DNA of 63,139 nt from Hyphomonadaceae bacterium (GCA_028285145.1 JANQQC010000066.1:1-63139), one strand, 5' to 3'. Positions 53,429-62,599 are shown, counted from the first letter of the stretch. Program-made: numbers and translations. Notes: a model not told the origin generated them from the letters alone.

Positions 53429-53521
53429 GGGATGATCTCCTTGAGGCGCGGGAAGGGGCCGGTTAGGACTTCTCGCTCGATATGTCCGCCCGAATCCCGG
53501 GCTTCCGCAAAAGAGGCAGGC

Positions 53522-53953
53522 ATGGACGCGCCAATTCAAGCCTTCGTTGAAGGCTTTCCCCGTTTTATGATCTGGACTGGTGCCGCAGGCGGCCTGCTCC
53601 TTGTTGCATGCATCGTTTACGTGCTGCTGACGCCTTGGAAAGAGCTTGCCCTCGTAAGGGGCGGAAATGGCGCAGCCGGGCTCGCGCTCGCGGGTGCGAT
53701 TGCTGGGCTGGCCCTGCCAATATCGTCGGCGCTAGCCTCATCGGTTTCACTTGTGGATCTGTTGATTTGGGGCGCAGTCGCGCTGCTTCTTCAACTTATC
53801 GCCTATCGTATCGTCGACCTGATTCTGCGGGACATGCCCAAGCGGATTGAAAACGACGAGGCGGGAGCGGCGATTGTTCTCATTGCTGCCAAACTGGCCA
53901 CGGCTTTAATTCTCGCAGCCGGTCTTTGGGACCCGGCCCTGCAACGCTTCTAG
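53522..53953 (+). CDS. DUF350 domain-containing membrane protein
   Basis: A 143-residue protein with four hydrophobic helices (IWTGAAGGLLLVACIVYVLLTPW; LALAGAIAGLALPISSALA; LVDLLIWGAVALLLQLIAYRIVDLIL; AAIVLIAAKLATALILAAGLW), the DUF350 pattern with its paired repeats, and no known activity. It leads a plus-strand set with a serine protease and EamA transporter, 12 bases ahead of the protease. Confidence 0.85.
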   Translation: MDAPIQAFVEGFPRFMIWTGAAGGLLLVACIVYVLLTPWKELALVRGGNGAAGLALAGAIAGLALPISSALASSVSLVDLLIWGAVALLLQLIAYRIVDLILRDMPKRIENDEAGAAIVLIAAKLATALILAAGLWDPALQRF

Positions 53954-53965
53954 GAGACGCCTGCC

Positions 53966-54784
53966 TTGCGCCTGCCTGACTGGTTCGTTTACGCGCTCGC
54001 GCTCGCCGTTGTTGTCTGGGTGTTGCACGCAGCCGATCCAAGCGTTGACACCGCTGAGCCGCCGCCAGAGACGCTTGAACAGGACGGGCCTCTCCTGCCG
54101 CCGCCATCCTCATTCGACGAACAAATTCTTGTCCGTGTCGATGAGCCAAAAGACGGGGTCGGCACCGCCTTCGCGATTAATGAGTCCGGAGACTGGCTGA
54201 CCGCGCGCCATGTCGTGGATGGCTGCCGGGATGTTGGGCTGCTTGTTGGCCCGGGCCAGTATGTGCCGGCGGCGCGGGTGCAACTGGATGATGACAGTGA
54301 TTTGGCGCTGATCTCGACCGGCCGTAGCCCGAATGCTGTTGCGATCGATACAGCGCCGGACCTGCGCGTTGGGGAGCGCGGTTATCATATTGGCTATCCC
54401 CAAGGCCGGCCGGGCGAAGCGGCAAGCCGGCTGCTGTCACGGTCCAAACTTGTCACCAGCGGCAAACGGCGCGGGGTCGAACCTGTGCTGGCCTGGGCAG
54501 AGATCGGGCGCACGCGGGGCCTTGATGGATCGCTTGGCGGCCTTAGTGGTGGCCCGGTCTTCGATGCCGACGGATTTGTACGCGGCGTGATTGTCGCTGA
54601 AAGCCCGCGCAGAGGGCGCATTTACACTGCGACCCCGGGGGCGGTGTCGGAGTTTCTCAACCAGAGTCAGGTCGAGGTCGAGCCCGGTTCGACACGGCCG
54701 ATTAATGATAATGATTACGGGCGACGCGCTGATGATGCCCGCCGGTCTCTGAGAGTGGTGAAGGTCGCCTGCCGGGTGAGCTAG
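53966..54784 (+). CDS. Trypsin-like serine protease (HtrA-like fold)
   Basis: A 272-residue protease with an N-terminal membrane anchor (about 5-22). The triad can be read: His in WLTARHVVDGC, Asp in DDDSDLALI and Ser in GLSGGPVFDADG (a GLSGG variant of GDSGG). No PDZ domain. It starts with TTG at 53966, seven bases after AGGAGA. Exported or membrane-anchored, probably periplasmic. It is tightly linked to DUF350 upstream and EamA downstream. Confidence 0.86.
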   Translation: MRLPDWFVYALALAVVVWVLHAADPSVDTAEPPPETLEQDGPLLPPPSSFDEQILVRVDEPKDGVGTAFAINESGDWLTARHVVDGCRDVGLLVGPGQYVPAARVQLDDDSDLALISTGRSPNAVAIDTAPDLRVGERGYHIGYPQGRPGEAASRLLSRSKLVTSGKRRGVEPVLAWAEIGRTRGLDGSLGGLSGGPVFDADGFVRGVIVAESPRRGRIYTATPGAVSEFLNQSQVEVEPGSTRPINDNDYGRRADDARRSLRVVKVACRVS

Positions 54785-54789
54785 CCGGC

Positions 54790-55686
54790 ATGGAACTCTG
54801 GATCCCGATTACGGTCTTTGCGGCTTTCAGTCAGAATCTGCGATCAGCACTCCAGAAGAACCTTAAACAGGTCCTCAGCACGTGGGGGTCGACTGCCGCG
54901 CGCTTCGTCTTTGCCGCGCCGCTTGCGCTTCTGCTCTTTGCTGGTCTGGTGCTGGCGCGGGGGAATACGGTACCTGCGATTGGAGCGAATTTCGCTGCTT
55001 TCTCGGTTGTGGGCGGCATTTGCCAAATCGTGGCCACCGGGCTGTTGATCCACATTTTTTCATATCAGAACTTCTCCGTCGCCACGGCATTCACAAAGAC
55101 TGAACCTATCCAAACGGCGCTTTTCGGGATTGTGCTTCTTGGGGATCGGCTGTCGCCCGGCGTCGCGGTTGCCATCATGGTTAGCCTGCTTGGTGTCATC
55201 CTGATTTCCTTACCGAGGGACCGTGAGAAGGGCGGGCGCTGGCTCGATCCGACCATCTGGATGGGCATTGCCTCTGGCGGGTTGTTCGGGCTCTCTGCCG
55301 TTGCTTATCGCGGGGCATCGCTGTCGCTTGCCTCGGGCGACGTGGCCCTGCGTGCCAGCATGACGCTGGCCTTTGTGACAACGGTGCAGGCGCTGCTCGT
55401 GCTTGGTTGGCTGCGGTGGCGTGAGGCCGGTCAGGTCTCGAAACTGTTTCATCATTGGCGCGCGGCGGGGCTTGTCGGGCTGGTCGGCATGCTGGGGTCG
55501 TTGGCATGGTTCACTGCTTTTACTCTGGAGAACGCCGCTCATGTCCGCGCGGTCGGGCAGATTGAGGTGGTCTTTATGATCGCCGCGTCCGTCTTTTTCT
55601 TCCGCGAGCGCGTATCCCTGCGGGAGATTACCGGTGTTCTTCTGGTCAGTGCGGGGATTCTCGGCCTGATCCTCTTCAGTGGCTAA
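54790..55686 (+). CDS. EamA/DMT-family transporter
   Basis: A 298-residue membrane protein with ten predicted helices in two EamA repeats. The first repeat has SVATAFTKTEPIQTALFGIVLLGDRLSPGVAVAIMVSL and the second AHVRAVGQIEVVFMIAASVFFFRERVSLREI, the typical repeat ends before the last helix. It likely exports a small metabolite. It starts 5 bases after the protease stop. Confidence 0.9.
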   Translation: MELWIPITVFAAFSQNLRSALQKNLKQVLSTWGSTAARFVFAAPLALLLFAGLVLARGNTVPAIGANFAAFSVVGGICQIVATGLLIHIFSYQNFSVATAFTKTEPIQTALFGIVLLGDRLSPGVAVAIMVSLLGVILISLPRDREKGGRWLDPTIWMGIASGGLFGLSAVAYRGASLSLASGDVALRASMTLAFVTTVQALLVLGWLRWREAGQVSKLFHHWRAAGLVGLVGMLGSLAWFTAFTLENAAHVRAVGQIEVVFMIAASVFFFRERVSLREITGVLLVSAGILGLILFSG

Positions 55687-55735
55687 TTGCGAGGGCCGTC
55701 TTTTCATCGCCGCTCAGCGGCTCTAAGGCGGGGAC

Positions 55736-56626
55736 ATGCCCAATTTCGCTGACCGCTTGATCGAAGCTGCCCGTTTGCATGGCCCTCTTTGCGTTGGCAT
55801 CGACCCGCATGCAGGGCGCATCCCGGCGCTCTTCGGGGGAGACACGGCAGAGGGCGTACAGGCATGGGGCCTGGAAGTCATCCGTCTGGCCGGGGAGGTC
55901 GGCGTCGCGTCTGTAAAACCGCAGGTTGGACTGTTCGAACGTCTTGGCCCGGATGGGATGTCTGCGCTGCAGGTCGTTTGTCGCGCGGCGCGGGAGGCAG
56001 GTCTCGTGACGATCCTCGACGCGAAACGCGGCGATATTGGTTCGACGGCTGAAGGTTATGCGCGTGCTTACCTCGCCGACGATGCCCCGTTTCCCTGTGA
56101 TGCTCTGACCGTAAACCCGTATATGGGGCTCGATACGCTGGAGCCGTTTGTTCGGCTGGCAAAGGAAACCGGCCGGGGGATCGCTGTCCTGGCCATGACC
56201 TCCAATCCGGGCTCGGCCGACTTTCAGGCGAAGGATATGGGCGGCGCGCCTTTGTATGCGCGCGTCGTGACGGCGCTTGGCCCTCTGATTGGCCGGCTAC
56301 AGGGCGCGTCGGGCTGGTCGAGCCTGATGCTTGTCGCCGGAGCAACTGGGCCGGAAGAGGCGCGTGCTTTGAGGGCCCTCGCGCCGAAGGCCCTGTTTCT
56401 GGTGCCGGGCTATGGCGCGCAGGGGGCTGGAGCGGACGATGCGCTGGCGGGTTTCGTTCGCGCTGGAAACCGGTTGGAGGGAGGGGTTGTGAACGCGTCT
56501 CGTTCTGTGACGCTCCCCGGTGGAGCAGCTGAGGCGGACACGCTGGAGCAGTGGCGCGAGATTGTTGGCGCAGCGATGAATGAAGCGAAGCGAGACCTCG
56601 CGGGAGCAGCGGGCGCAACCGCATGA
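55736..56626 (+). CDS. pyrF: Orotidine-5'-phosphate decarboxylase (type 2)
   Basis: A 296-residue PyrF of the longer type 2 group, the last step of UMP synthesis. Signatures are CVGIDPHAGRIP, SVKPQVGLFERLG, the catalytic ILDAKRGDIGSTAEGYARAYL (Asp-Lys-Asp), VNPYMGLDTLEPF, MTSNPGSADFQ and VPGYGAQGAGADD. ATG 55736. Confidence 0.95.
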   Translation: MPNFADRLIEAARLHGPLCVGIDPHAGRIPALFGGDTAEGVQAWGLEVIRLAGEVGVASVKPQVGLFERLGPDGMSALQVVCRAAREAGLVTILDAKRGDIGSTAEGYARAYLADDAPFPCDALTVNPYMGLDTLEPFVRLAKETGRGIAVLAMTSNPGSADFQAKDMGGAPLYARVVTALGPLIGRLQGASGWSSLMLVAGATGPEEARALRALAPKALFLVPGYGAQGAGADDALAGFVRAGNRLEGGVVNASRSVTLPGGAAEADTLEQWREIVGAAMNEAKRDLAGAAGATA

Positions 56627-56734
56627 CGGGTGCCTCTGCCGCCACGATACATCTCGACAAGCGTGGGCCATGCCTTAGCATATTCGGAAACAAGCGGCGT
56701 CAGACCGCAAACACGATTATAGGGGAGAGCCGCC

Positions 56735-58906
56735 ATGCGGAAACTCAAGACGATTATTGCGGCCAGTGCGGCAGCTGCTTTGCTGGCGGCATGTGGCGGC
56801 GGGGGAGAGCAGGCGGCCACGACGCCAGAGCCAGAAGCTGAAACGTCCGCCGCGGCATTCGCAGCGGTCGATACCGCCCGGATCAGCAACGCGGCCGAGA
56901 CACCCGAAGAGTGGCTGACCTATGGCGGCACTTATGATGAGCAGCGCCACTCCCGCCTGACCAAGATCGATACAGACAACGTCGACCAGCTCGGCGTGGC
57001 CTGGACTTATGATCTCGCAACGACGCGCGGCGTTGAATCAACCCCCATCGTTGTGGATGGCGTCATGTATGTCACCTCCGCCTGGTCCGTCGTCTATGCG
57101 CTCGACCCGGTCACAGGCGAAGAGCTTTGGGTCTATGACCCGGATGTGGATCGCGCGGTCGGCGTGAATGCCTGCTGTGACGTCGTGAACCGGGGCGTCG
57201 CAGTCTATGACGGCAAGATCTATGTGGGCGTCATCGACGGTCGCCTTGAAGCGCTCGACGCAGAAACAGGCGATGTTGTCTGGTCGACGATCACTGTGGA
57301 TCAGTCGAAGCCCTATACAATCACCGGCGCGCCGCGTGTGGCGAATGGCAAGGTGTTTATCGGTAATGGCGGCGCTGAGCTCGGCGTTCGGGGTTACCTG
57401 TCAGCTTATGATGCTGATACGGGCAAGCTGGTCTGGCGGTTTTACACGACACCGAACCCAAACAAGACTGCGGACAATGCCGCCTCCGATGCCGTGTTTG
57501 CTTCGGTCGCCAACGATACGTGGGGTGATGAAGGCGCGTGGACTGAGGATGGCGGCGGCGGCACCGTCTGGGACGCCATCGTTTATGATGACCGGAACGA
57601 CCGTGTGATTTTCGGGGTCGGCAATGGATCGCCATGGAACCAGCGCGTGCGGGACCCATCTGCGGGCGACAATCTCTTTCTGTCCTCCATCGTCGCTGTC
57701 GATGCTGATACGGGCGAGTATGTCTGGCATTTCCAGACCACACCGGGAGAGACCTGGGACTACACAGCCACCCAGACCATTATCCTGGCGGACCTGCCGC
57801 TTGGAGAGGATGGCGCAACCCGCCGTGTTGCCATGCAGGCTCCGAAGAACGGGTTCTACTATGTGATCGATGCCGACACCGGTGAATTCATCTCGGGCGA
57901 GGCTTTTGTTCCAGTGAACTGGGCGACAGGTCTCGATGAGAACGGGCGCCCAATGGAAGTGGAGGAAGCCCGCTACGCAGACGCGCCTTACCTGCAGACG
58001 CCGGGGCCACTCGGCGCACATAACTGGCAGCCCATGGCGTTCAATCCCGATCTGAACCTTGCCTACATTCCGGCACAGGAGATTCCGCAGGCTTACACCG
58101 ACGATCCGCTGACACCTGACTCGGTGCGCTGGAATACGGGTGTCGATTTTGCGGCAGGTCTGCCGCTTGATCCTCCAGAAGGTCTGATTGAAGCGCTTCG
58201 TGCAACGCTGAAGGGACGCCTGATTGCCTGGGATCCAGTGGCTCAGGAGGCGCGCTGGTCTGTTGAACATAACAATGCCTGGAATGGCGGCGTGCTTTCG
58301 ACCGCTGGTGGGCTTGTCTTTCAGGGGCGCCTCGATGGGACGTTTGCGGCCTATGATGCGGCCACCGGCGAGCGCCTGTGGAGCTATGACGTAAAATCCG
58401 GTGCTGCATCAGGCCCTGGCACGTTCGAGATCGATGGCGAGCAATACGTCACGATAACGACCGGCTTTGGCTCTGCCTTCACGCTGGCGGCAGGCTATGC
58501 GCTGGAAGAGACTGTTCCGCCAATGGTTGGCCGGGTGGTTACGTTCAAGCTCGGCGGAAACGGCTTCATTGAAACCGTTGACCTGCCAGAGATCGACAGG
58601 ACGCCAAAGGGTGAACCTTTCGGGGACGAAGAAACCCTACAGGTTGGACTGGTGCAGTACTCTCGTAACTGCATGGTTTGCCACGGTCCGCTGGTTATCT
58701 CCTCAGGTGTGCTACCGGATCTGCGCTGGTCCGATTATGCCGGGAATGCTGAGGCCTGGGCCGGTGCCGTTATGGATGGCAATCTGTCGTCCATCGGCAT
58801 GGTCTCCTTCAGCGATCAGCTGACGAATGAAGAGTCTGAGGCCATCCGGGCCTATGTTCTCGATCAGGCACACCTTGCAGCAGACGGTGCTGGCGGATCG
58901 CCCTAG
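56735..58906 (+). CDS. PQQ-dependent alcohol dehydrogenase with C-terminal heme c
   Basis: A 723-residue quinohemoprotein (type II alcohol dehydrogenase). A lipoprotein-like signal (ASAAAALLAAC) precedes an eight-bladed propeller. PQQ-site features include the vicinal C147-C148 (NACCDVV) and WDY with the catalytic Asp at 342; position +2 is Thr344, as in the Ca2+-type, whereas lanthanide-type enzymes carry Asp. The heme c domain has CMVCH at 646-650. It oxidises primary alcohols in the periplasm and passes electrons to a cytochrome. A terminator follows immediately. Confidence 0.93.
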   Translation: MRKLKTIIAASAAAALLAACGGGGEQAATTPEPEAETSAAAFAAVDTARISNAAETPEEWLTYGGTYDEQRHSRLTKIDTDNVDQLGVAWTYDLATTRGVESTPIVVDGVMYVTSAWSVVYALDPVTGEELWVYDPDVDRAVGVNACCDVVNRGVAVYDGKIYVGVIDGRLEALDAETGDVVWSTITVDQSKPYTITGAPRVANGKVFIGNGGAELGVRGYLSAYDADTGKLVWRFYTTPNPNKTADNAASDAVFASVANDTWGDEGAWTEDGGGGTVWDAIVYDDRNDRVIFGVGNGSPWNQRVRDPSAGDNLFLSSIVAVDADTGEYVWHFQTTPGETWDYTATQTIILADLPLGEDGATRRVAMQAPKNGFYYVIDADTGEFISGEAFVPVNWATGLDENGRPMEVEEARYADAPYLQTPGPLGAHNWQPMAFNPDLNLAYIPAQEIPQAYTDDPLTPDSVRWNTGVDFAAGLPLDPPEGLIEALRATLKGRLIAWDPVAQEARWSVEHNNAWNGGVLSTAGGLVFQGRLDGTFAAYDAATGERLWSYDVKSGAASGPGTFEIDGEQYVTITTGFGSAFTLAAGYALEETVPPMVGRVVTFKLGGNGFIETVDLPEIDRTPKGEPFGDEETLQVGLVQYSRNCMVCHGPLVISSGVLPDLRWSDYAGNAEAWAGAVMDGNLSSIGMVSFSDQLTNEESEAIRAYVLDQAHLAADGAGGSP

Positions 58907-58941
58907 GATTCCGCTTCAGCCTGAGCCCTAAATCCGATAAG

Positions 58942-58970
58942 CTCCCGGCTCGTCCGGGAGTTTTTCTTTT
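58942..58970 (+). terminator. Intrinsic terminator that overlaps the next start
   Basis: Stem CTCCCGG (58942-58948) / CCGGGAG (58954-58960), loop CTCGT, then TTTTTCTTTT. It ends the PQQ dehydrogenase transcript. The 3' arm doubles as the only ribosome-site-like sequence (GGGAG) for the TTG start at 58969, eight bases away. Confidence 0.75.
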
Positions 58971-59505
58971 GCATATTCTCATCGCCATCCTTGGAATCGT
59001 GACGGCCATTTCTGTGTGGTACTGGCGGATCAAGATGATCTCCGACGCCGCGCGCGGTGGAGCAGACCTTGCTAAGTCAGCTGCGAATCTGCCGCGTCGG
59101 CTGAAGTTCAAGCGGCAGGCCGGGCAGGGCGGTTTGAAACTGGTGGACGATCCAAGAGAGGCCGCTGCGATCATCATGCTGGAAATCGCGCGCGCTGGCG
59201 GCGAGGTCAGCCGCGACCACAAGGCGGTGATGACCGAACAAATGGTTCGCGAGTTTGAGCTGACTCAGGATGATGCAGAGAGCCTTGTGACCCACGCAGC
59301 CTGGCTGACCCGAAACGCGCCAGCTGCGCATGCGGTTGTCAGCCGGATGAGTGACTTCATCATGAGGGTGCCCGGGATCGGCCCGAAGCAGATCGTCGAT
59401 CTTGATTCCATGCTGGTGGCGGTCTCGGAGGCTGAAGGCACACCCAGCCGCGAACAGCTGAGCCTGTTGCAGGTGTTCCGGGACAAGGTTGAGCTGAAGA
59501 CCTGA
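58969..59505 (+). CDS. TerB-like membrane-anchored hypothetical protein
   Basis: A 178-residue protein with an N-terminal helix (HILIAILGIVTAISVWYWRIKM) and a mostly helical body that recalls TerB-like domains (DPREAAAIIMLEIARAGGEVSRDHKAVMTEQMVREFELTQDDAESL). No enzyme motif. The start at 58969 is TTG, lying at the end of the preceding terminator; a GTG at 58999 would give a protein ten residues shorter. Function unknown. Confidence 0.65.
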   Translation: MHILIAILGIVTAISVWYWRIKMISDAARGGADLAKSAANLPRRLKFKRQAGQGGLKLVDDPREAAAIIMLEIARAGGEVSRDHKAVMTEQMVREFELTQDDAESLVTHAAWLTRNAPAAHAVVSRMSDFIMRVPGIGPKQIVDLDSMLVAVSEAEGTPSREQLSLLQVFRDKVELKT

Positions 59506-59558
59506 CCCAGCCCTCATCTCCCGATGGCTCGACCGCCGCGCGCTCTCACAAGCGTGTC

Positions 59559-60533
59559 ATGGTGCTCGGGGCCACGGGGACGATTGGGCGGGCCACCGTC
59601 CGGGCGCTTGTTGCGGCCGGGCATGATGTAACTTGTTTTATCCGCCCGAAGTCCGGGGTGGAGGGCGCGACTACTGCTGATCGTGCGGCGGACCTACTGA
59701 AGGGCACGAAGCTGCGTTTCGGCGATGTTACGGACCCTTCTTCGCTTAGGACGGACGGGTTTTGCGGCGAGGCATTCGACGTGCTGGTATCCTGCCTCGC
59801 ATCACGAACGGGCACGCCTAAGGATGCGTGGGCGATTGACCATGACGCGCATCTTGGAGCGCTGACAATCGCGCGAGAGGCGGGCGTCTCGCATATGGTC
59901 CTCTTGTCTGCGATTTGCGTGCAGAAGCCCCGTCTTGAGTTTCAGAAGGCCAAGCTGGCCTTCGAGGAGAGACTGAAGGCATCGGAGCTGACCTATTCGA
60001 TCATTCGCCCGACTGCGTTTTTCAAGTCCCTCTCCGGGCAGGTAGAGCGCGTGAAAGCGGGCAAATCCTTCCTTGTCTTCGGCAATGGCGAGCTCACAGC
60101 CTGCAAGCCGATCAGTGATAACGATCTCGGGCGCTACGTTGCCGAATGCCTGGAGGATGAAACCCGCCACAATCAGACGCTCCCCATAGGCGGTCCTGGG
60201 CCCGCTCTGACGCCGAGAGAGCAAGGCAAGCATCTCTTTGCGCTTCTCGGCCGCGAGCCTCGTTTCTCGCGGATGCCGGTTGCGCTGATGGATGCAATCA
60301 TCGCTGTCCTGTCGGCACTTGGCCGTGTGGTGCCATCACTTGCTGAAAAGGCCGAGCTTGCCCGGATCGGTCGATACTATGGAACGGAGTCCATGCTCGT
60401 TCTTAATCCGGACACCGGCCAGTACGACGCAGACCTTACGCCGTCGACGGGAACGGAGACCCTGTTTGATTATTATGCGCGCCTGATTGACGGCGAGGCC
60501 CTGCCCGAGCGAGGCGACCATGCCGTGTTCTGA
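59559..60533 (+). CDS. bciA: BciA-like divinyl (bacterio)chlorophyllide 8-vinyl-reductase homologue
   Basis: A 324-residue atypical SDR resembling BciA/DVR: N-terminal LGATGTIGRATVRAL, VSCLASRTGTPKDAWAIDHDAHLGAL, LLSAICVQKPRLEFQKAKLAFEE, SIIRPTAFFKSLSGQ and CKPISDNDLGRY are all segments I recognise from BciA. It would reduce the 8-vinyl group of divinyl chlorophyllide, a photopigment step, yet no photosynthesis gene is in view. ATG 59559 cuts into the first strand; the upstream in-frame part (from a CTG at 59502) continues the fold, so a non-canonical start is possible. Other NAD(P)H-binding roles remain possible. Confidence 0.75.
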   Translation: MVLGATGTIGRATVRALVAAGHDVTCFIRPKSGVEGATTADRAADLLKGTKLRFGDVTDPSSLRTDGFCGEAFDVLVSCLASRTGTPKDAWAIDHDAHLGALTIAREAGVSHMVLLSAICVQKPRLEFQKAKLAFEERLKASELTYSIIRPTAFFKSLSGQVERVKAGKSFLVFGNGELTACKPISDNDLGRYVAECLEDETRHNQTLPIGGPGPALTPREQGKHLFALLGREPRFSRMPVALMDAIIAVLSALGRVVPSLAEKAELARIGRYYGTESMLVLNPDTGQYDADLTPSTGTETLFDYYARLIDGEALPERGDHAVF

Positions 60534-60578
60534 CAGGGGCAAGCTTGCGCGGCGACGTCGTGTGGCTACAAGCGGCAC

Positions 60579-61388
60579 ATGAGCTACGCTGGCAAAGTCT
60601 GGAACGATAATTGGACGAATTTCTCCGTCCTGCGCCATGGCGCGTTTGACGGGTTCCTGGTCACCTCGAAGAATTCTGGCACGCATTGGATGAAGTACAT
60701 GCTCGCCGTGGCGCTGGCCGAGACATACGGCGTTCCGCATCCGGAATACTTCTCTGAGGATGCCGTGCGTCCTTACATTGGCTGGCCCAAGGATGCGCCC
60801 GTATACCCCGAATTGCCGCGGCTCGCCTTTAGCCACACCATCCCGCATCGGCTCGCCGATTGGGGTTGGGCCCGCAATATGGCAAAGCTGCCGCCTTACG
60901 CATTGTGCATCCGCCACCCCATGGCGATCCTTTCCAGCCACCACGCAAAGTGGGCTTACGACATTCAGGTCGACTGGGAGACCTATCTGCGTGGCGATCC
61001 GGATGGAAAGCGCTATCGCTGCGATCTCTACTGGCTTGCGAGGTTCTGGAACCGGTGGGGCGAAGTGGAAGCGCGTTATCCCGAGTCCATTCTGCGCGTG
61101 CAGTATGAGGAGACCCGCCTGAACCCTTACCATGCCTTGGAAATGGTTGCAGACCACTGGAAGATCGACCTGACACCCCACGCGATCGATGAGGCGTTGA
61201 AGGCGGGCACCAAAGAGGCGATGGCGGAGAAGGTTGATCCCAACGCTGAACCGAACGTGCTTCAGATGCGCAAGGTTTCTCTGGCAGAACAGTTTTCCGG
61301 CGATGCCTTGGAAATCTACCAGTCCCTTGTGACGGAGCTGTTCCGGTTTGATCTCGGCTATGACCTGCTGACGCCGCCCGCGGGCTGA
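60579..61388 (+). CDS. Sulfotransferase family protein
   Basis: A 269-residue protein of the sulfotransferase fold. The 5'-phosphosulfate loop is LVTSKNSGTHWMKYML and the 3'-phosphate region is ALCIRHPMAILSSHHAKW, the two PAPS contacts of the family. It would transfer sulfate from PAPS to a hydroxyl or amine acceptor, not known here. The last 31 bases overlap the converging MFS gene. Confidence 0.82.
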   Translation: MSYAGKVWNDNWTNFSVLRHGAFDGFLVTSKNSGTHWMKYMLAVALAETYGVPHPEYFSEDAVRPYIGWPKDAPVYPELPRLAFSHTIPHRLADWGWARNMAKLPPYALCIRHPMAILSSHHAKWAYDIQVDWETYLRGDPDGKRYRCDLYWLARFWNRWGEVEARYPESILRVQYEETRLNPYHALEMVADHWKIDLTPHAIDEALKAGTKEAMAEKVDPNAEPNVLQMRKVSLAEQFSGDALEIYQSLVTELFRFDLGYDLLTPPAG

Positions 61389-62599
61389 GGGCTGTTTCGC
61401 GCGTATACGATGAAGATTGCCAATGCGGCTGTGATGAGCAGTGCGGCGGCGAGGAAAGGCGCACCCGGGAAATAGACCCCGGTCTCGTCAGCAAAGGCGC
61501 TGAAGAGCTGTGTCATCAGGATCGGGCCAATAATGGCTGACAGGCTGTAGGCGCTTGTCACTGCGCCCTGTAACTCGCCCTGTGCATCGAGCGGAGCCTG
61601 CCGGCTCATCATCGCCTGGATGGTCGGGAAGGCCATGCCGGCAAGTCCGCCCAGAATAACACCGCCATAGATCATGGCTCCGGTGCTCGCCTGGGAAATG
61701 AAGCTGTAGGACAAGACACCGAGCAGGAGGCTGGCGACGACGATGCGTGTTTCGCCAAAGCGAGCGACGGCGCGTCCGGTGAGCCCGCCCTGAACGCCAG
61801 CCATCATTACGCCATAGGCTGTTGCCGAGAGCCCGATGGCAAAGGGCGTCCAACCCACAGTCTCGATGGCGAAGAAGGACCAGACAGAGGCATAGGACTG
61901 GCTTGCCAGCTGGATACAGAAAAGGGCCGCAAACGCCCCAAGGATGGACGGATAAGCGGACAGGACTGCCAGATTGCCGATCGGATTCGCGCGCAACAGG
62001 GAGAATCGCCGCCTGTGTTCAGCAGCCAGTGGTTCGGGAAAGAAGAAATAGCCATAAATGCATGCGGCGAATGTTAGTACGCCAGAGGCGAGAAAGGGCA
62101 GGCGAGTTCCGTATTCTCCGAGCAATCCACCAAAGGCCGGGCCGACGACAAAACCGAGTCCGATTGACGCGCCGACGAGTCCGAAGTTCGCCGCGCGCTG
62201 CCCGGGCGATGAGATGTCCGCCATGGCTGCTGTGGCGGCGGGGTAGGTGGCTCCGAAGAGGCCGGAAACAAGCCGGGCGGCAAACAGCCAGCCAAGCGTT
62301 GGTGCAAGCGCCATGAGGAAATAGTCAGCGCTGAACCCGAGCAGTGCCAGCAGCAAGACCGGCCGCCTTCCGTATCTGTCGCTGAGAGCCCCAAGCAGAG
62401 GAGCGCTAAGAAACTGCATGCCGGCAAAGCAAAGCAACAAGTATCCACCGATACGGGCGGCATCATCGACCGGCCGGTCTGACAGCTGCTGAATCAGGTC
62501 CGGCATGACGGGCAGGATCAGTCCGACTCCCATAGCGTCAAAGAACAGAACCAGACATATGAACCGCTTGATATGGGCACTATTCGACGGCTGAGGCAT
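61358..62599 (-). CDS. MFS transporter, TetA/TCR-like drug:H+ antiporter
   Basis: A 413-residue major facilitator with twelve predicted helices. Motif A is present between helices 2 and 3 (GALSDRYGRRPVLLL) and helix 5 carries GLGFVVGPAFGGLLGEYGTRLPF, the antiporter motif C-like pattern. It resembles TetA-type tetracycline/multidrug exporters, but substrate cannot be inferred and resistance is not implied. No TetR-type regulator is adjacent. Confidence 0.88.
   Translation of the reverse strand: MPQPSNSAHIKRFICLVLFFDAMGVGLILPVMPDLIQQLSDRPVDDAARIGGYLLLCFAGMQFLSAPLLGALSDRYGRRPVLLLALLGFSADYFLMALAPTLGWLFAARLVSGLFGATYPAATAAMADISSPGQRAANFGLVGASIGLGFVVGPAFGGLLGEYGTRLPFLASGVLTFAACIYGYFFFPEPLAAEHRRRFSLLRANPIGNLAVLSAYPSILGAFAALFCIQLASQSYASVWSFFAIETVGWTPFAIGLSATAYGVMMAGVQGGLTGRAVARFGETRIVVASLLLGVLSYSFISQASTGAMIYGGVILGGLAGMAFPTIQAMMSRQAPLDAQGELQGAVTSAYSLSAIIGPILMTQLFSAFADETGVYFPGAPFLAAALLITAALAIFIVYARNSPQPAGGVSRS

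Noticed and set aside
56735-58906. Lanthanide-dependent (XoxF/PedH type) alcohol dehydrogenase
   Set aside because: The lanthanide-binding Asp two residues past the catalytic Asp is Thr here.
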